Origin: SAR86 cluster bacterium
GTDB lineage: Bacteria > Pseudomonadota > Gammaproteobacteria > Magnimaribacterales > Magnimaribacteraceae
Reading direction: 5' to 3'
DNA length: 64,000 nucleotides
Assembly (NCBI GenBank): GCA_016777005.1
Contig: JADHSF010000001.1
Coordinates: 41,029 to 105,028, forward strand
This document shows positions 10,918-22,036 of the stretch, in pieces (position 1 is the first letter of the stretch; the number at the start of each line of letters is the position of its first letter). Under the pieces are notes generated by a model that saw nothing but the letters and a program-made list of their open reading frames with translations, searched no databases and was not told the DNA's origin. The position numbers and the translations under genes were made by a program.

Positions 10918-11871
10918 ATGATAATTGCAATATCCGCAATAGCTTCTGGGGTTGCCCTAATATGGATTAGCGCTGAACGATTAGAGAAATATTCTGTTCT
11001 TACTGCTAAAAATTATGGGTTATCCCCATTTTTTATTGGCTCTACGGTTATTGCGTTTGGGACCTCGGCACCAGAAATGCTTACTACTTTCTTTGTATCT
11101 CTTGAAAATAAAGGATCAATGGTTATCGGGAATGTGATTGGTTCAAATGTGGCCAACCTGTCATTAGTTTTTGGATCAATGCTGTTAATTGTTTCTTTAA
11201 AGAAACTTACTATCCAACAAAATCTTAATATCTATCAAAATCTATTAATACTTTTAGCTTCTACTATGCTTGTTTGGGTAATTATTGCCACAGATCCGTT
11301 TAGCGTAATTGCTTCCTCAATTTTATTGATTGCTCTTTTTTTAGTGATTATGTTTTGGTACAAAAATAGTTCTATAGAAATTGATTCTGATGAAGAAAAT
11401 GAAGAACAGCCAAAGAATGTAACCTTCAAACTAGCACTATCCCTAGTATTTCTTGTCGGAGCAGCATGGCTAATCACTTTTGGAGCCAATCAAATTCTAG
11501 ATCAATTTAATTTAGGTCAACTTTTTATTGGCTACACTGTTCTTGCCATAGGAACTAGTTTGCCAGAGATTGCGGCTTCAGTTTCTCTTGCATTAAAAGG
11601 AAGGTATGAAACAGTTTCAGGAACTCTTATAGGGTCTAATATATTTAATGGCCTATGTGTTTTAGCTATCCCAGGACTCTTCTCTAATCCCGAAATGAAT
11701 GCCGGCTGGAATTATGTTAGCTGGTCGCCCCTTCTGCTTGTCTTGTTTATAGTAACTTTTCTATTCGCTAGCTTTATTTTTTACATATCAAAGAAAGAAA
11801 GAAAGGCTAGCTTTTTTATAAGTATTTTCTTTTTAAGTTCTTACTTTATTTCACTTTATTTTGCTTATTAG
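10918..11871 (+). CDS. yrbG: Calcium/sodium antiporter, YrbG family
   Basis: Repeated GTSAPEMLT / GTSLPEIAAS alpha-repeat motifs; multi-TM; located before kdsD. Confidence 0.9.
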   Translation: MIIAISAIASGVALIWISAERLEKYSVLTAKNYGLSPFFIGSTVIAFGTSAPEMLTTFFVSLENKGSMVIGNVIGSNVANLSLVFGSMLLIVSLKKLTIQQNLNIYQNLLILLASTMLVWVIIATDPFSVIASSILLIALFLVIMFWYKNSSIEIDSDEENEEQPKNVTFKLALSLVFLVGAAWLITFGANQILDQFNLGQLFIGYTVLAIGTSLPEIAASVSLALKGRYETVSGTLIGSNIFNGLCVLAIPGLFSNPEMNAGWNYVSWSPLLLVLFIVTFLFASFIFYISKKERKASFFISIFFLSSYFISLYFAY

Positions 11872-11884
11872 ATAAATTTAACTC

Positions 11885-12853
11885 ATGAAAAAAATCAACC
11901 ACCTTAAATCCGCAAGAAAGACATTAAAAATTGAAGCAAAAGGTTTGGAAGAGCTAGCCAAATTACTTTCAAATGATTTTAATGATGTTTGTAATAAACT
12001 CCTTAAGACTAAAGGAAAAATTATTACTTTAGGCATAGGAAAATCTGGTCATATAGCAAAGAAAATTTCAGCAACACTTTCAAGTACAGGCTCTCCATCA
12101 AGCTTTATAAATGCCGGAGAAGCGCTGCATGGAGATGTTGGAGGTATAAATAAAAATGATAAGGTTTTGATTTTCTCACACTCCGGTCAAAGTGAAGAAA
12201 TAATAAACCTTTTGCCCTATTTAAAATCAGTTGGTTGTGACTACTTCTCAATTACTGGCTCCAAAACATCCGTTATAGCTAGAAATGTATTAATTAATAT
12301 AGATACAGGAGTATCTGAGGAAGCCTGTCCTCTGGATCTTACACCAACAACTAGTACTACAGCAGCCTTAGCTCTTGGTGATGCTATAGCTGTAGCGCTA
12401 TTAGAGGCTAAAGATTTTAAAAGTGACGACTTTGCTAAGTCACATCCAGGAGGAAAACTAGGAAAAAGATTAATAACAAAAGTAGATGACTTAATGACTC
12501 AAGGAAAAAATCTACCTAAGGTAACTCCAAAAACGACATTATCTAAAACTCTTATAGAAATAAGCTCTAAAGGCCTTGGCGTAGCTCTTGTGATAGACAA
12601 CAAATCCCTGAAAGGTATTTTTACAGATGGTGACTTAAGGAGAACACTTAATAACGAGAGCGAACCTTTAAGCGAAGACATATCAAAGTTCATGACAAAA
12701 AAAACTAAATCTATCTCAAAAGATAGCCTAGCCATTGATGCACTTGAGGTTATGCAAAACAATAAGATCTATTCTCTTGTTGTGTTAGATCAGACTAAAA
12801 ATCCGGTTGGAATAATTAGGATGCATGATTTGATCGAAGCAGGATTGGTTTAA
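11885..12853 (+). CDS. kdsD: D-arabinose 5-phosphate isomerase (SIS + CBS domains)
   Basis: SIS domain (GIGKSGHIAKKISATLSSTGSPS...HGDVGGI) and two CBS repeats. Confidence 0.95.
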   Translation: MKKINHLKSARKTLKIEAKGLEELAKLLSNDFNDVCNKLLKTKGKIITLGIGKSGHIAKKISATLSSTGSPSSFINAGEALHGDVGGINKNDKVLIFSHSGQSEEIINLLPYLKSVGCDYFSITGSKTSVIARNVLINIDTGVSEEACPLDLTPTTSTTAALALGDAIAVALLEAKDFKSDDFAKSHPGGKLGKRLITKVDDLMTQGKNLPKVTPKTTLSKTLIEISSKGLGVALVIDNKSLKGIFTDGDLRRTLNNESEPLSEDISKFMTKKTKSISKDSLAIDALEVMQNNKIYSLVVLDQTKNPVGIIRMHDLIEAGLV

Positions 12854-13557
12854 TGAAAAATATTTTCCTATTTCCTTTCCTGTTTATTATCCACTTGGCG
12901 TTATCGTATAACTTGACTGGTGAAATTATTGATAACGAATATCAGTCCAACTCATATATAGAAAGACCTAATTTTTATGTTTTTAATACCAATCAGTCTT
13001 TGCAACTTAAGGGAGACCAAGCTCGCCTAAAAGGGGATTCTCAATATTTTATAAAAAATGTTGATGCGTCCTTGGTGAGTGCTTTTTCTGAAAGCAATAT
13101 CACTTCAGAAGAGGCCAATTACGATAAGAATCAAGAGACAATAGAATTTGAGCAATCTGTTAACTTTTCACATAGCAGAGAAAAAGATAATTTCTCTATC
13201 AATACTGAGTTTTTGGGCTTCGATATAGCTAATTCAAAACTTTTTACAGACAAAAGAGCTGAAGTCAACTTTAATAAAATAAAAATTAATTCTGATGGGG
13301 TGATTTTAGAAACTCTATCAGGGATCATTAGTGCAGAATTTAAGAAGGGGAATTTAGAGATTCAAAATTTAGATTCTATTTACAAAGGATCTGCAGATAA
13401 AATAATCATTCTCTCAGAAGACAATACTTTAATTCTGGAAGGTCAGGCTATATTTGATCAAGTGGGTTTAATCCTACAAGCAGATTTAATCCATTATGAC
13501 TATCAAGAAAATAAAATCTTAAAATCTATAAATTCTGAAATTAAAAATCAAATATGA
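12853..13557 (+). CDS. LptC/LptA-like LPS transport protein, apparent compact hybrid
   Basis: One 234-aa ORF between kdsD and lptB; N-terminal hydrophobic anchor plus LptC-like repeat region; C-terminal LptA/OstA-like repeats (ADKIIILSEDNTLILEGQAIFDQVGLILQADLIHYDYQENKI). Confidence 0.7.
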   Translation: MKNIFLFPFLFIIHLALSYNLTGEIIDNEYQSNSYIERPNFYVFNTNQSLQLKGDQARLKGDSQYFIKNVDASLVSAFSESNITSEEANYDKNQETIEFEQSVNFSHSREKDNFSINTEFLGFDIANSKLFTDKRAEVNFNKIKINSDGVILETLSGIISAEFKKGNLEIQNLDSIYKGSADKIIILSEDNTLILEGQAIFDQVGLILQADLIHYDYQENKILKSINSEIKNQI

Positions 13558-14276
13558 AACTTGGTATTGAAAACCTTCACAAGCAATATGCAGATAAGAT
13601 TGTAATTGAAGGAATTACTTTTGAACTAAGTCAGGGTGAAACTATAGGTATTCTGGGACCTAATGGGGCCGGTAAGACAACTTTATTTTATATGATTGCA
13701 GGACTTATCAATCCTGATTTAGGAAATATTTATCTAGGTAATGAAATAATCAATAAAGAATCTATATCCAAAAGAACTTCTTTAGGCCTATCCTATCTTC
13801 CTCAGGAATCATCTATTTTTAGAGGACTAACTGTAGAGGAGAATATACTTTCATCGCTGGAACAAAGAAAGGATTTAAATCCAAAAGATAGAAAAGAATT
13901 GTTGGAATCTTTATTAGATGAATTCAATCTTTCAGAATTTTCGAAAACTCAAGGAATAAAGTTATCAGGTGGCGAAAGGAGGCGAACAGAAATTGCGAGA
14001 TCGCTTGCATCCGATCCAAAATTTATATTGTTAGATGAGCCTTTTGCTGGCATTGATCCTCTGGCAGTCTCAGATTTAAAACAAACTATCCAAAAGCTTA
14101 ATCAAAAGAACATAGGTGTATTGATTAGTGACCATAATGTTAGAGACACTATGAATATTTGTACTAAAGTTATAGTGGTTAGCCAAGGTAAGATAATAGC
14201 CAATGGCAATCCTGACGATATTGCTAAAGATCCTACGGTCAAGGAAGTTTATCTCGGACACAACTTCCAGTCTTAA
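13554..14276 (+). CDS. lptB: LPS export ABC transporter ATP-binding protein
   Basis: Walker A GPNGAGKTT, signature LSGGERRRTEIARSLA, Walker B FILLDEPFAGIDP. Confidence 0.96.
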   Translation: MKLGIENLHKQYADKIVIEGITFELSQGETIGILGPNGAGKTTLFYMIAGLINPDLGNIYLGNEIINKESISKRTSLGLSYLPQESSIFRGLTVEENILSSLEQRKDLNPKDRKELLESLLDEFNLSEFSKTQGIKLSGGERRRTEIARSLASDPKFILLDEPFAGIDPLAVSDLKQTIQKLNQKNIGVLISDHNVRDTMNICTKVIVVSQGKIIANGNPDDIAKDPTVKEVYLGHNFQS

Positions 14277-14279
14277 GAC

Positions 14280-15563
14280 GTGAAACAAAGTTTAAAGCAG
14301 AAACAGAAACTTTCGCTGAATATTACCGCCAACCTCGGTAATCAAATTAAATTATTATCTCTAAGTGGCTTTGAGATCAGTTCGAAACTTAATGAACTGA
14401 TAGAAAATTACATATTAGAAGATGACAAACAAATAAAATATTTCAAAGATGAATTTTTAATAGATCAATATAAAAATACCCTATATTCAAATGATGGATT
14501 TGAAAATCGATTCTCATTAGATATCAATGAAACAGAATTAAAACAAAAATTATTTGATCAACTTTCAATTGAGTCTTTAAATCAGATTGAGAATCTAATT
14601 GGTGAATTTTTAATAGATTCGATTGAGGACAATGGAAGATTAGATCCAGAGTTAGATTATGAAGATATTAAAAGAATAGTCTTAGAGGATTTTCATACTC
14701 ATATTGAAGATCATGACATTGATGCAGTGCTCTCAATTATTCAAAACCTTGACCCACCAGGATGCGCATTTAGATCAATCGATGAATCTCTAAGTATTCA
14801 AATTGAAAACTTAAATTTAGAAGCCAAAGAAAAGCTCGAATTAAAAGAAAAAATACAAGATTTGGTATCAAATAAAATTTCATTACAGGACTTGCCTGAT
14901 CATTTTAAAGAAGTATTACTTAAGCTGTCTTTAAATCTAGGAGGCAGTTTTGGTCAATCCTCAAAAAATTATATAAGACCTGACCTGATAGCCATAAGAG
15001 ATAAAAATCTTTGGCATGTATCGCTAAATGATGACTTCATGTCTCAAGATCTTCTAGAAAAAATAAAAGACAAAGTTGAATCCTCTAATAAGGATGATGG
15101 TAGCTCTATATCATTCTTAATAGGCCTAGAAAGAAGACAACAAACCCTTTTCATGGTTGCTAAATTCTTAGTTGAAACTCAAGAAAATTTTTTAAACAAC
15201 TTGGCTGAAAAGAGAGCGCTATCTAACAAGCAGGTAGCTAATTATTTAAAAATCAGCGAATCAACAATTTCAAGGATAGTAAGAAATAAATATATTCAAT
15301 TACCAGATAAGATAATTCCACTAAAAGATCTTCTTGAAAAAAGGTTAAATAAGCCGGAAAGAGGAAAGGATGTCACGTTGAGTGATTTAAAATTCCTTAT
15401 TGAAAAATTAGTATCAATGGAAGATAAATTGAACCCGCTAAGCGATGAAAGTCTTAAATTTCAACTAAAAAATGAATTCGAAATCCTTTTATCCCGAAGA
15501 ACTATTGCCAAATACAGGCAAGAGCTGAAGATTCCTCCTTCAAGACTTAGAATCAAAAAGTAA
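14280..15563 (+). CDS. rpoN: RNA polymerase sigma-54 factor
   Basis: GTG start; HTH (SNKQVANYLKISESTISRIVRNKYIQLPDKIIPLK) and RpoN box (LSRRTIAKYRQELKIPPSRLR); follows lptB. Confidence 0.93.
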   Translation: MKQSLKQKQKLSLNITANLGNQIKLLSLSGFEISSKLNELIENYILEDDKQIKYFKDEFLIDQYKNTLYSNDGFENRFSLDINETELKQKLFDQLSIESLNQIENLIGEFLIDSIEDNGRLDPELDYEDIKRIVLEDFHTHIEDHDIDAVLSIIQNLDPPGCAFRSIDESLSIQIENLNLEAKEKLELKEKIQDLVSNKISLQDLPDHFKEVLLKLSLNLGGSFGQSSKNYIRPDLIAIRDKNLWHVSLNDDFMSQDLLEKIKDKVESSNKDDGSSISFLIGLERRQQTLFMVAKFLVETQENFLNNLAEKRALSNKQVANYLKISESTISRIVRNKYIQLPDKIIPLKDLLEKRLNKPERGKDVTLSDLKFLIEKLVSMEDKLNPLSDESLKFQLKNEFEILLSRRTIAKYRQELKIPPSRLRIKK

Positions 15564-15564
15564 T

Positions 15565-18500
15565 TTATTCTTTCGATGTCTCAAACCAGCCCGAAAAATC
15601 AGTTTTAGGGTCAGACAAGGTACCCCTTACAGTCCAAGATCCTGAGCTAAGTTGATCTAGATTTCTTTCAAAAGCCTTACCAGCTATATATACAATTCCC
15701 GCTGTTACAGGACCTCCTAATAAGAACGCATAAGCTGGAAGATACTCTCTCAGCGGCAATGTCATCAAAACCTCTAGATTAAGATTAGTAAAGGATCCAG
15801 TGTCATCTTTATCAACTTTTCCTTCCCATCTGAATTCACTTGATCCACTTCTGAATATTAAAGGCTTTGAAATTGAAATTGAAGTTTTAGCTATCTTAAA
15901 ATTGCCACGAACTGAATCTGAGCTAAACCCTGATTGGTATAACTTTCTAAAATCTAAATTAGTAACTTTCTCAAAAGAATCAGTGATGTTGAAAATGTTA
16001 ATGAGCCTCAATAGATTATTAGGTGTGGGCATGTCCTCTCTATCTTGAATTAATAAACCATTAATATTAAGTGATACTTCTCCAAGAATATTTTTGTAAC
16101 TTATCTGCCAAGGCAGAGAGTCCCAATAAATATCTACTTCGGTTGAAATTGTATCCATTTCAAAGTTTGGATTTATTCCAAATTGCTTAAACCCTTTTTC
16201 TGGTGAGCCTGAGTATATTTTTGATTTAAGTGCAGTTTGCCAACCCAAACTTTCTTTTACAATTTCAAGCCTTGAAATGCCATCCCTAGTGCTTGTTAAT
16301 CCCCATTTACCATAAATACCCTCGAGATTATTAAGTTTTAATAAACCGCTTGAAGGCTCCACATCAAATTTCCACTTACCATAGTCATTGGAATTAAGAA
16401 TGAGTAAATCAGTTTCAAAAGAAAAACTGGTATTTAAATTATTAAAAACATTCAAAAATGCAGAATCTCCGAGCGAGTCATTTAAATCAATTTTTAAAAA
16501 TCTGAAGTTTATTTGCGGAAGAAGATCTTTCTCTTTTGGAAGGAAAATCTTGCCTTCAAAATCATCATTTGAAATTTTAAATGCGTAGTTTTCTTTAGAT
16601 TTTTCAGAGTAGATTCTTGTCTTAGGAATAATGAAGTCTGAATACTTAACCTCATTTATGACCAAGTTTTTAATGTTAAAATTGAATGACTGGTCATCGA
16701 ATGTTTGGTTTTCTAAATTTAGCAAACCCAAATCAAATTTCTTAAAGGTACCAATTAGTGAAATGATGCCTGGTTCTGTAGTTATACTTTGCTTATCTAC
16801 ACCCGCTATAAGATAGCCCTGCTTTTTGTCTGACGAAAGATCAAGTTTACCTCTTAGTACGTCTCCATACTTAAATCTTAGTTGAGAATAATCTTTTGTG
16901 TGAGCAGGATAGTATTGAAAATTAAAACCAATCTCTTCATTTTTAAATTTATAAAATGGATCTGAAAGAGAAATATTTGTACCTATTAAATCTGAAGAAA
17001 ATTGAATGAAACTTTTTCTAACTTTTACTCCTTTCTTAAAAGAAGGAATATTGATATCTATAAAAACTTGAGAAGATCCTGTAATTTTATCTTCTAAAGA
17101 TTTAGGAATGAATTTTCTTAGCTGAACTATCTCTGTTGCACTAAAGACTGAATAATCAGGTGAGCTTATATTATTATCAATTTCGAAGGAAAGAGGAACT
17201 GAGTTAAGTTTTAGTGAAAGAAAGGCTTCTTTTAGACCATCTGTACTATCATATTGAATTGAAGAAAATATATTTTTTATATTAAAATCTAGAGGATTTA
17301 TATTAAAACCTCCTTTCTTAATTTCAGTAGAAATCTTTAAATTTGAAGATAAAGACAATAACTCCATCTTTCTTGTTAAGGGTGAATGATAAATGTAATT
17401 AGTAAGATGGAGACCTTCAACATCTGTTAATTGAGATTCCTCGCCTTCAAATAAACCTATAATTGAAGAGAATGGTCCACTTGCATTTCCTTCTATCTGG
17501 AAAAAGTAATTTTCTTTATTTGTATATGTTTGAACTTTTGCATCGATAGCAGAACCAAGAAAATTGCCTCTTTTTAAATCACCTAAAAAATTGAAGTCAT
17601 TAACTTTGAAATCGCCACTAACATCTCCTATTTTATAACTGTTGATGTTGATGCACATATTTTCAGCCGAACCAATCAGGCCAAAAGTAGCAGAGTTATC
17701 TTTATAGATTCTATCAACAGGGCCCCTATAAATTAAATCCGCACCTTCTGCTGAACCACACTCAATAAGACTCTTCAGAGTTTGCTTTGTTCCAGAAAGA
17801 TATGGAGTATTAGGAAATAATAAGAAAGCCGAATTGTAATTTATTTTTTCTGCCCTTACTCTAAGATTAAGATCGCCTAAGCTTGTTACAGGGACTGGTT
17901 TTAAGTCTAAAAGTCCTGTTAACCTCTCTCCATTTAAAACACCAGAAAAGACCGATGGGAAAACCTCTAGTCCTAGAGATGAAATATTGAAATTAATATG
18001 AGAATTAAACTCATCAAAACTAAGTCTTTCATCTAAAAAATCCTTTGAAGCAACAGATAATCGAGGTGAGGATATTTTAATTAAAGATTTACCATCATCT
18101 AATTTAATTTGGCCTGCTAGACCTTGAACATTTATTGCTTCTGAAAGTATTTCAATATCTTTAAATGAGGATCTAAAGAATTCTGAGTTTAGATCTATAG
18201 ATGAATCAATCAACTCTCCTTTGACATTTATATCTAAACCGTAACTTTGAATCAGTAGGTTTATAATTTTAGTTTTTGATAAGTCTATCTTGGGGAAAAT
18301 AAATACGGGATTCTTGAAATCTAAATCAACAAAAAAATCAGGAACTCTAAGGGTATTGTCATAGTTTAAAAAGGAGCTTACTTGCAATAAGTAAGAGTCT
18401 GAATCTTTTAGATTGAAACTCGATGAAAAAGCCTTTATACCCAATAAACTTTTACTCAATGAGGCATCAAAATTTCCTCTAAGATTTAAAAGTTCATTTT

Positions 18501-19176
18501 GAAGAAATGAAAAGTTAATAAATGAGTTAATCTCTCCATCGAAATCGCAATTTTTGCAGAATTGGGAGATTAACTTTTGACTTACTAAAAAATTAGAAGC
18601 GCTTAGATGACCCCTTAAAAGAGCCCCACTTGTATTCTCTTCACTGAGCACTTTTACTAACATGCTATTAGATTTTTTATCCAGCAGACTAAGCTCTAAA
18701 CTAGGACCATCTTTATCAAGAACATAAGATAGCCTGCCTTTCAATAAAATTTTATTACCATCAGAAATATTAATATTTCTCAGATTGAGCTCTGTAATTT
18801 TGGTGAGAAAATTTAAAGACCCTTTGAGATTAAGTGTTTCCTCTTTGTTTCCTTGGAAATAATTAGCCTCTATTTCAGAGATGTTGATTTTTGAAATTAG
18901 ATTACCTCTCAATAAATGCATCAAGGAGAACTCTAACCAAAGATCTTTGACGAAAAGTCTCTGATCTTTATTTACAAGATTAATATCTTTAAAATAAATA
19001 GAGGGCTTTAGAGGGTGCCAGTTTGACTCTACAATGGTGAAGTTTGAATTTGCATCAAAATTAGAAAGAATTAGGTATTTATAAAACGTGTTTTGTAAAA
19101 CAATACTTGAAACAATTAGTATGATCCCTAAATAAAAAGGTAGAATCCAAGCCACTATAGAGGTAATTTTTTTCAT
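15565..19176 (-). CDS. yhdP: YhdP-family AsmA-like large envelope protein
   Basis: 1203 aa with N-terminal TM and long beta-rich body; C-terminal GGPVTAGIVYIAGKAFERNLDQLSSGSWTVRGTLSDP; location downstream of mreBCD. Confidence 0.85.
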   Translation of the reverse strand: MKKITSIVAWILPFYLGIILIVSSIVLQNTFYKYLILSNFDANSNFTIVESNWHPLKPSIYFKDINLVNKDQRLFVKDLWLEFSLMHLLRGNLISKINISEIEANYFQGNKEETLNLKGSLNFLTKITELNLRNINISDGNKILLKGRLSYVLDKDGPSLELSLLDKKSNSMLVKVLSEENTSGALLRGHLSASNFLVSQKLISQFCKNCDFDGEINSFINFSFLQNELLNLRGNFDASLSKSLLGIKAFSSSFNLKDSDSYLLQVSSFLNYDNTLRVPDFFVDLDFKNPVFIFPKIDLSKTKIINLLIQSYGLDINVKGELIDSSIDLNSEFFRSSFKDIEILSEAINVQGLAGQIKLDDGKSLIKISSPRLSVASKDFLDERLSFDEFNSHINFNISSLGLEVFPSVFSGVLNGERLTGLLDLKPVPVTSLGDLNLRVRAEKINYNSAFLLFPNTPYLSGTKQTLKSLIECGSAEGADLIYRGPVDRIYKDNSATFGLIGSAENMCININSYKIGDVSGDFKVNDFNFLGDLKRGNFLGSAIDAKVQTYTNKENYFFQIEGNASGPFSSIIGLFEGEESQLTDVEGLHLTNYIYHSPLTRKMELLSLSSNLKISTEIKKGGFNINPLDFNIKNIFSSIQYDSTDGLKEAFLSLKLNSVPLSFEIDNNISSPDYSVFSATEIVQLRKFIPKSLEDKITGSSQVFIDINIPSFKKGVKVRKSFIQFSSDLIGTNISLSDPFYKFKNEEIGFNFQYYPAHTKDYSQLRFKYGDVLRGKLDLSSDKKQGYLIAGVDKQSITTEPGIISLIGTFKKFDLGLLNLENQTFDDQSFNFNIKNLVINEVKYSDFIIPKTRIYSEKSKENYAFKISNDDFEGKIFLPKEKDLLPQINFRFLKIDLNDSLGDSAFLNVFNNLNTSFSFETDLLILNSNDYGKWKFDVEPSSGLLKLNNLEGIYGKWGLTSTRDGISRLEIVKESLGWQTALKSKIYSGSPEKGFKQFGINPNFEMDTISTEVDIYWDSLPWQISYKNILGEVSLNINGLLIQDREDMPTPNNLLRLINIFNITDSFEKVTNLDFRKLYQSGFSSDSVRGNFKIAKTSISISKPLIFRSGSSEFRWEGKVDKDDTGSFTNLNLEVLMTLPLREYLPAYAFLLGGPVTAGIVYIAGKAFERNLDQLSSGSWTVRGTLSDPKTDFSGWFETSKE

Positions 19177-19183
19177 ACCAATA

Positions 19184-19687
19184 TTAAATTCTAATTTTCC
19201 TTCGTCTAAACTCTCTAAGGATGAAAAACATAGGTATCCAAATAAGAGACGAAAGTATAGCGAAGAGAAAAGAATCTAAAAGATAATTTCTATCTGAAAG
19301 ATTAAGACCTGGAGCCATATCATTAAAATCAAAACCAAATGCAAGCTTGAATATAAAAAATAGAAAAAATAGAGTTACCGATTGCTGCCACATTGGAGAG
19401 ACTCTAAATTGATAAAAAAAACGTTGGCAAATGTAAGTTATCAAGACGAATAAAGCAGCATGTAATCCTAACAATGTTCCCGTGGATACATCCAATAGCA
19501 GTCCAAAAAATAAAGCCTCAAAGATCCCCACTCTATCTGGCAAGGCCATATTCCAATAAATTAAAACTAATAAAGTTAAAACTGGTTTCCAGAGTATAAA
19601 CATTTCAGGCGTAACATAAATATCAATTACAAAAGCCAAAAATAAGGAGCTATTAATCCAGAATTGATTCAAGAAAGATCTATTCAT
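19184..19687 (-). CDS. mreD: Rod shape-determining protein MreD
   Basis: Small multi-TM protein after mreC. Confidence 0.9.
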   Translation of the reverse strand: MNRSFLNQFWINSSLFLAFVIDIYVTPEMFILWKPVLTLLVLIYWNMALPDRVGIFEALFFGLLLDVSTGTLLGLHAALFVLITYICQRFFYQFRVSPMWQQSVTLFFLFFIFKLAFGFDFNDMAPGLNLSDRNYLLDSFLFAILSSLIWIPMFFILREFRRRKIRI

Positions 19688-20534
19688 GCTTGTAGATTAA
19701 AAAAAAGTCCTGATTAATGGGAGTCTGAGAAAAGTCTATTTCTATCCTCAAAAATTCACTATCAGCAGGATCGTCTATAGAAATAATTTCTCCAACTAAT
19801 ATATTTTGAGGAAATATACCTCCCAAACCTGATGTAAATATTTTTTCTCCAATGTAAAATTTAGAAGTTTTCTTAACATAACTCAGTTGTCCTGTCCTTT
19901 CTAAGCCAAACCCTTTTAGTGTAGAGTGAATTGAACTGGTCCCTGAAACAACTGGAATTGATGACCTAATATCTTGAATCAAAAAAACTTCTGCCGTAGA
20001 AATGCCTACGTTACTAATCCTACCTACTAATCCCTTCTCGGAAATAACAGAATTATTAATTTTAATATCATGATCCCTTTCTATATCTAAAACTAATAAA
20101 GGCTGGAAAATATTTGAAGATAGAAGATTCTTTTTAGAAATTTTGAAACTTTCTTTATTAAGATTAGATGAAGACCAAAGAGTATTTATTCTTTCTAAAT
20201 CAATAGCGAGTTTTTTTGCCAGCTGGTTAGTGGCTTTTAATTTTAAATTTTCTTCTTCAAGAGTTTTAACTCTTTTATCCAAAGTTACTCTGGCTGAGAT
20301 GAAAGAACTTGTTATATCTGCAACATATCCTGGAAAATCAATTACCAAGCTTATGGGTTTAAGGATTTCATGGCTAACCAATCTCAAAGTAGAAGAAGTT
20401 TCAAACTTCACATCACTTATCATGAGACAAATGCAAAAGATTACAGCAAAAACAACTCTCGAGCGTTTCATAGCGGGGATAGCAAATATCGCCTCGCTAC
20501 TTATATAAGAAACCTTGTGTTCTCGCTTGAGCAT
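19680..20534 (-). CDS. mreC: Rod shape-determining protein MreC
   Basis: TM + coiled coil + beta domain (EKGLVGRISNVGISTAEVFLIQD), between mreB and mreD. Confidence 0.94.
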   Translation of the reverse strand: MLKREHKVSYISSEAIFAIPAMKRSRVVFAVIFCICLMISDVKFETSSTLRLVSHEILKPISLVIDFPGYVADITSSFISARVTLDKRVKTLEEENLKLKATNQLAKKLAIDLERINTLWSSSNLNKESFKISKKNLLSSNIFQPLLVLDIERDHDIKINNSVISEKGLVGRISNVGISTAEVFLIQDIRSSIPVVSGTSSIHSTLKGFGLERTGQLSYVKKTSKFYIGEKIFTSGLGGIFPQNILVGEIISIDDPADSEFLRIEIDFSQTPINQDFFLIYKHE

Positions 20535-20579
20535 AGATAAATGATACTCAGAGAGGATTAATAAAGATATCTTAAAGTA

Positions 20580-21617
<1,038 letters not shown>

Positions 21618-21738
21618 TTAGTTTCCCGTTAAGAATTGCTTTGATTCTATTTAAATGTAACTCTAGCAATAGCATTGTTTTTGAGCAAGCTACAATATGC
21701 TACATTACCCATCTTTTTAAAATAATACATTCAAAAAT

Positions 21739-22035
21739 ATGGCTCTAAGCGACAAAGAATTAAAAGAAATTTCTTACCTTGCAAGGATAAATGTAAAGGA
21801 AGAATCATTTTCTTCATTGAAAAAGGAACTTGAACAGATCTTAACTCTTTTTGAAGAACTCAACGAAGCTGACACGTCATCTGTAGATGCCATGTCGCAT
21901 CCTCTAGATCTATCTCAACCAACAAGAAAAGATGAAGTTACTGAAGAAAATAAAAGAGATGAGCTGCTTAAAAATGCACCTTCTGTTAAATCAGGACTCT
22001 TTATTGTTCCTAAAGTGATAGACGGAGAAGCATAA
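21739..22035 (+). CDS. gatC: Asp-tRNA(Asn)/Glu-tRNA(Gln) amidotransferase subunit C
   Basis: Short GatC followed immediately by gatA. Confidence 0.94.
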   Translation: MALSDKELKEISYLARINVKEESFSSLKKELEQILTLFEELNEADTSSVDAMSHPLDLSQPTRKDEVTEENKRDELLKNAPSVKSGLFIVPKVIDGEA

Positions 22036-22036
22036 A

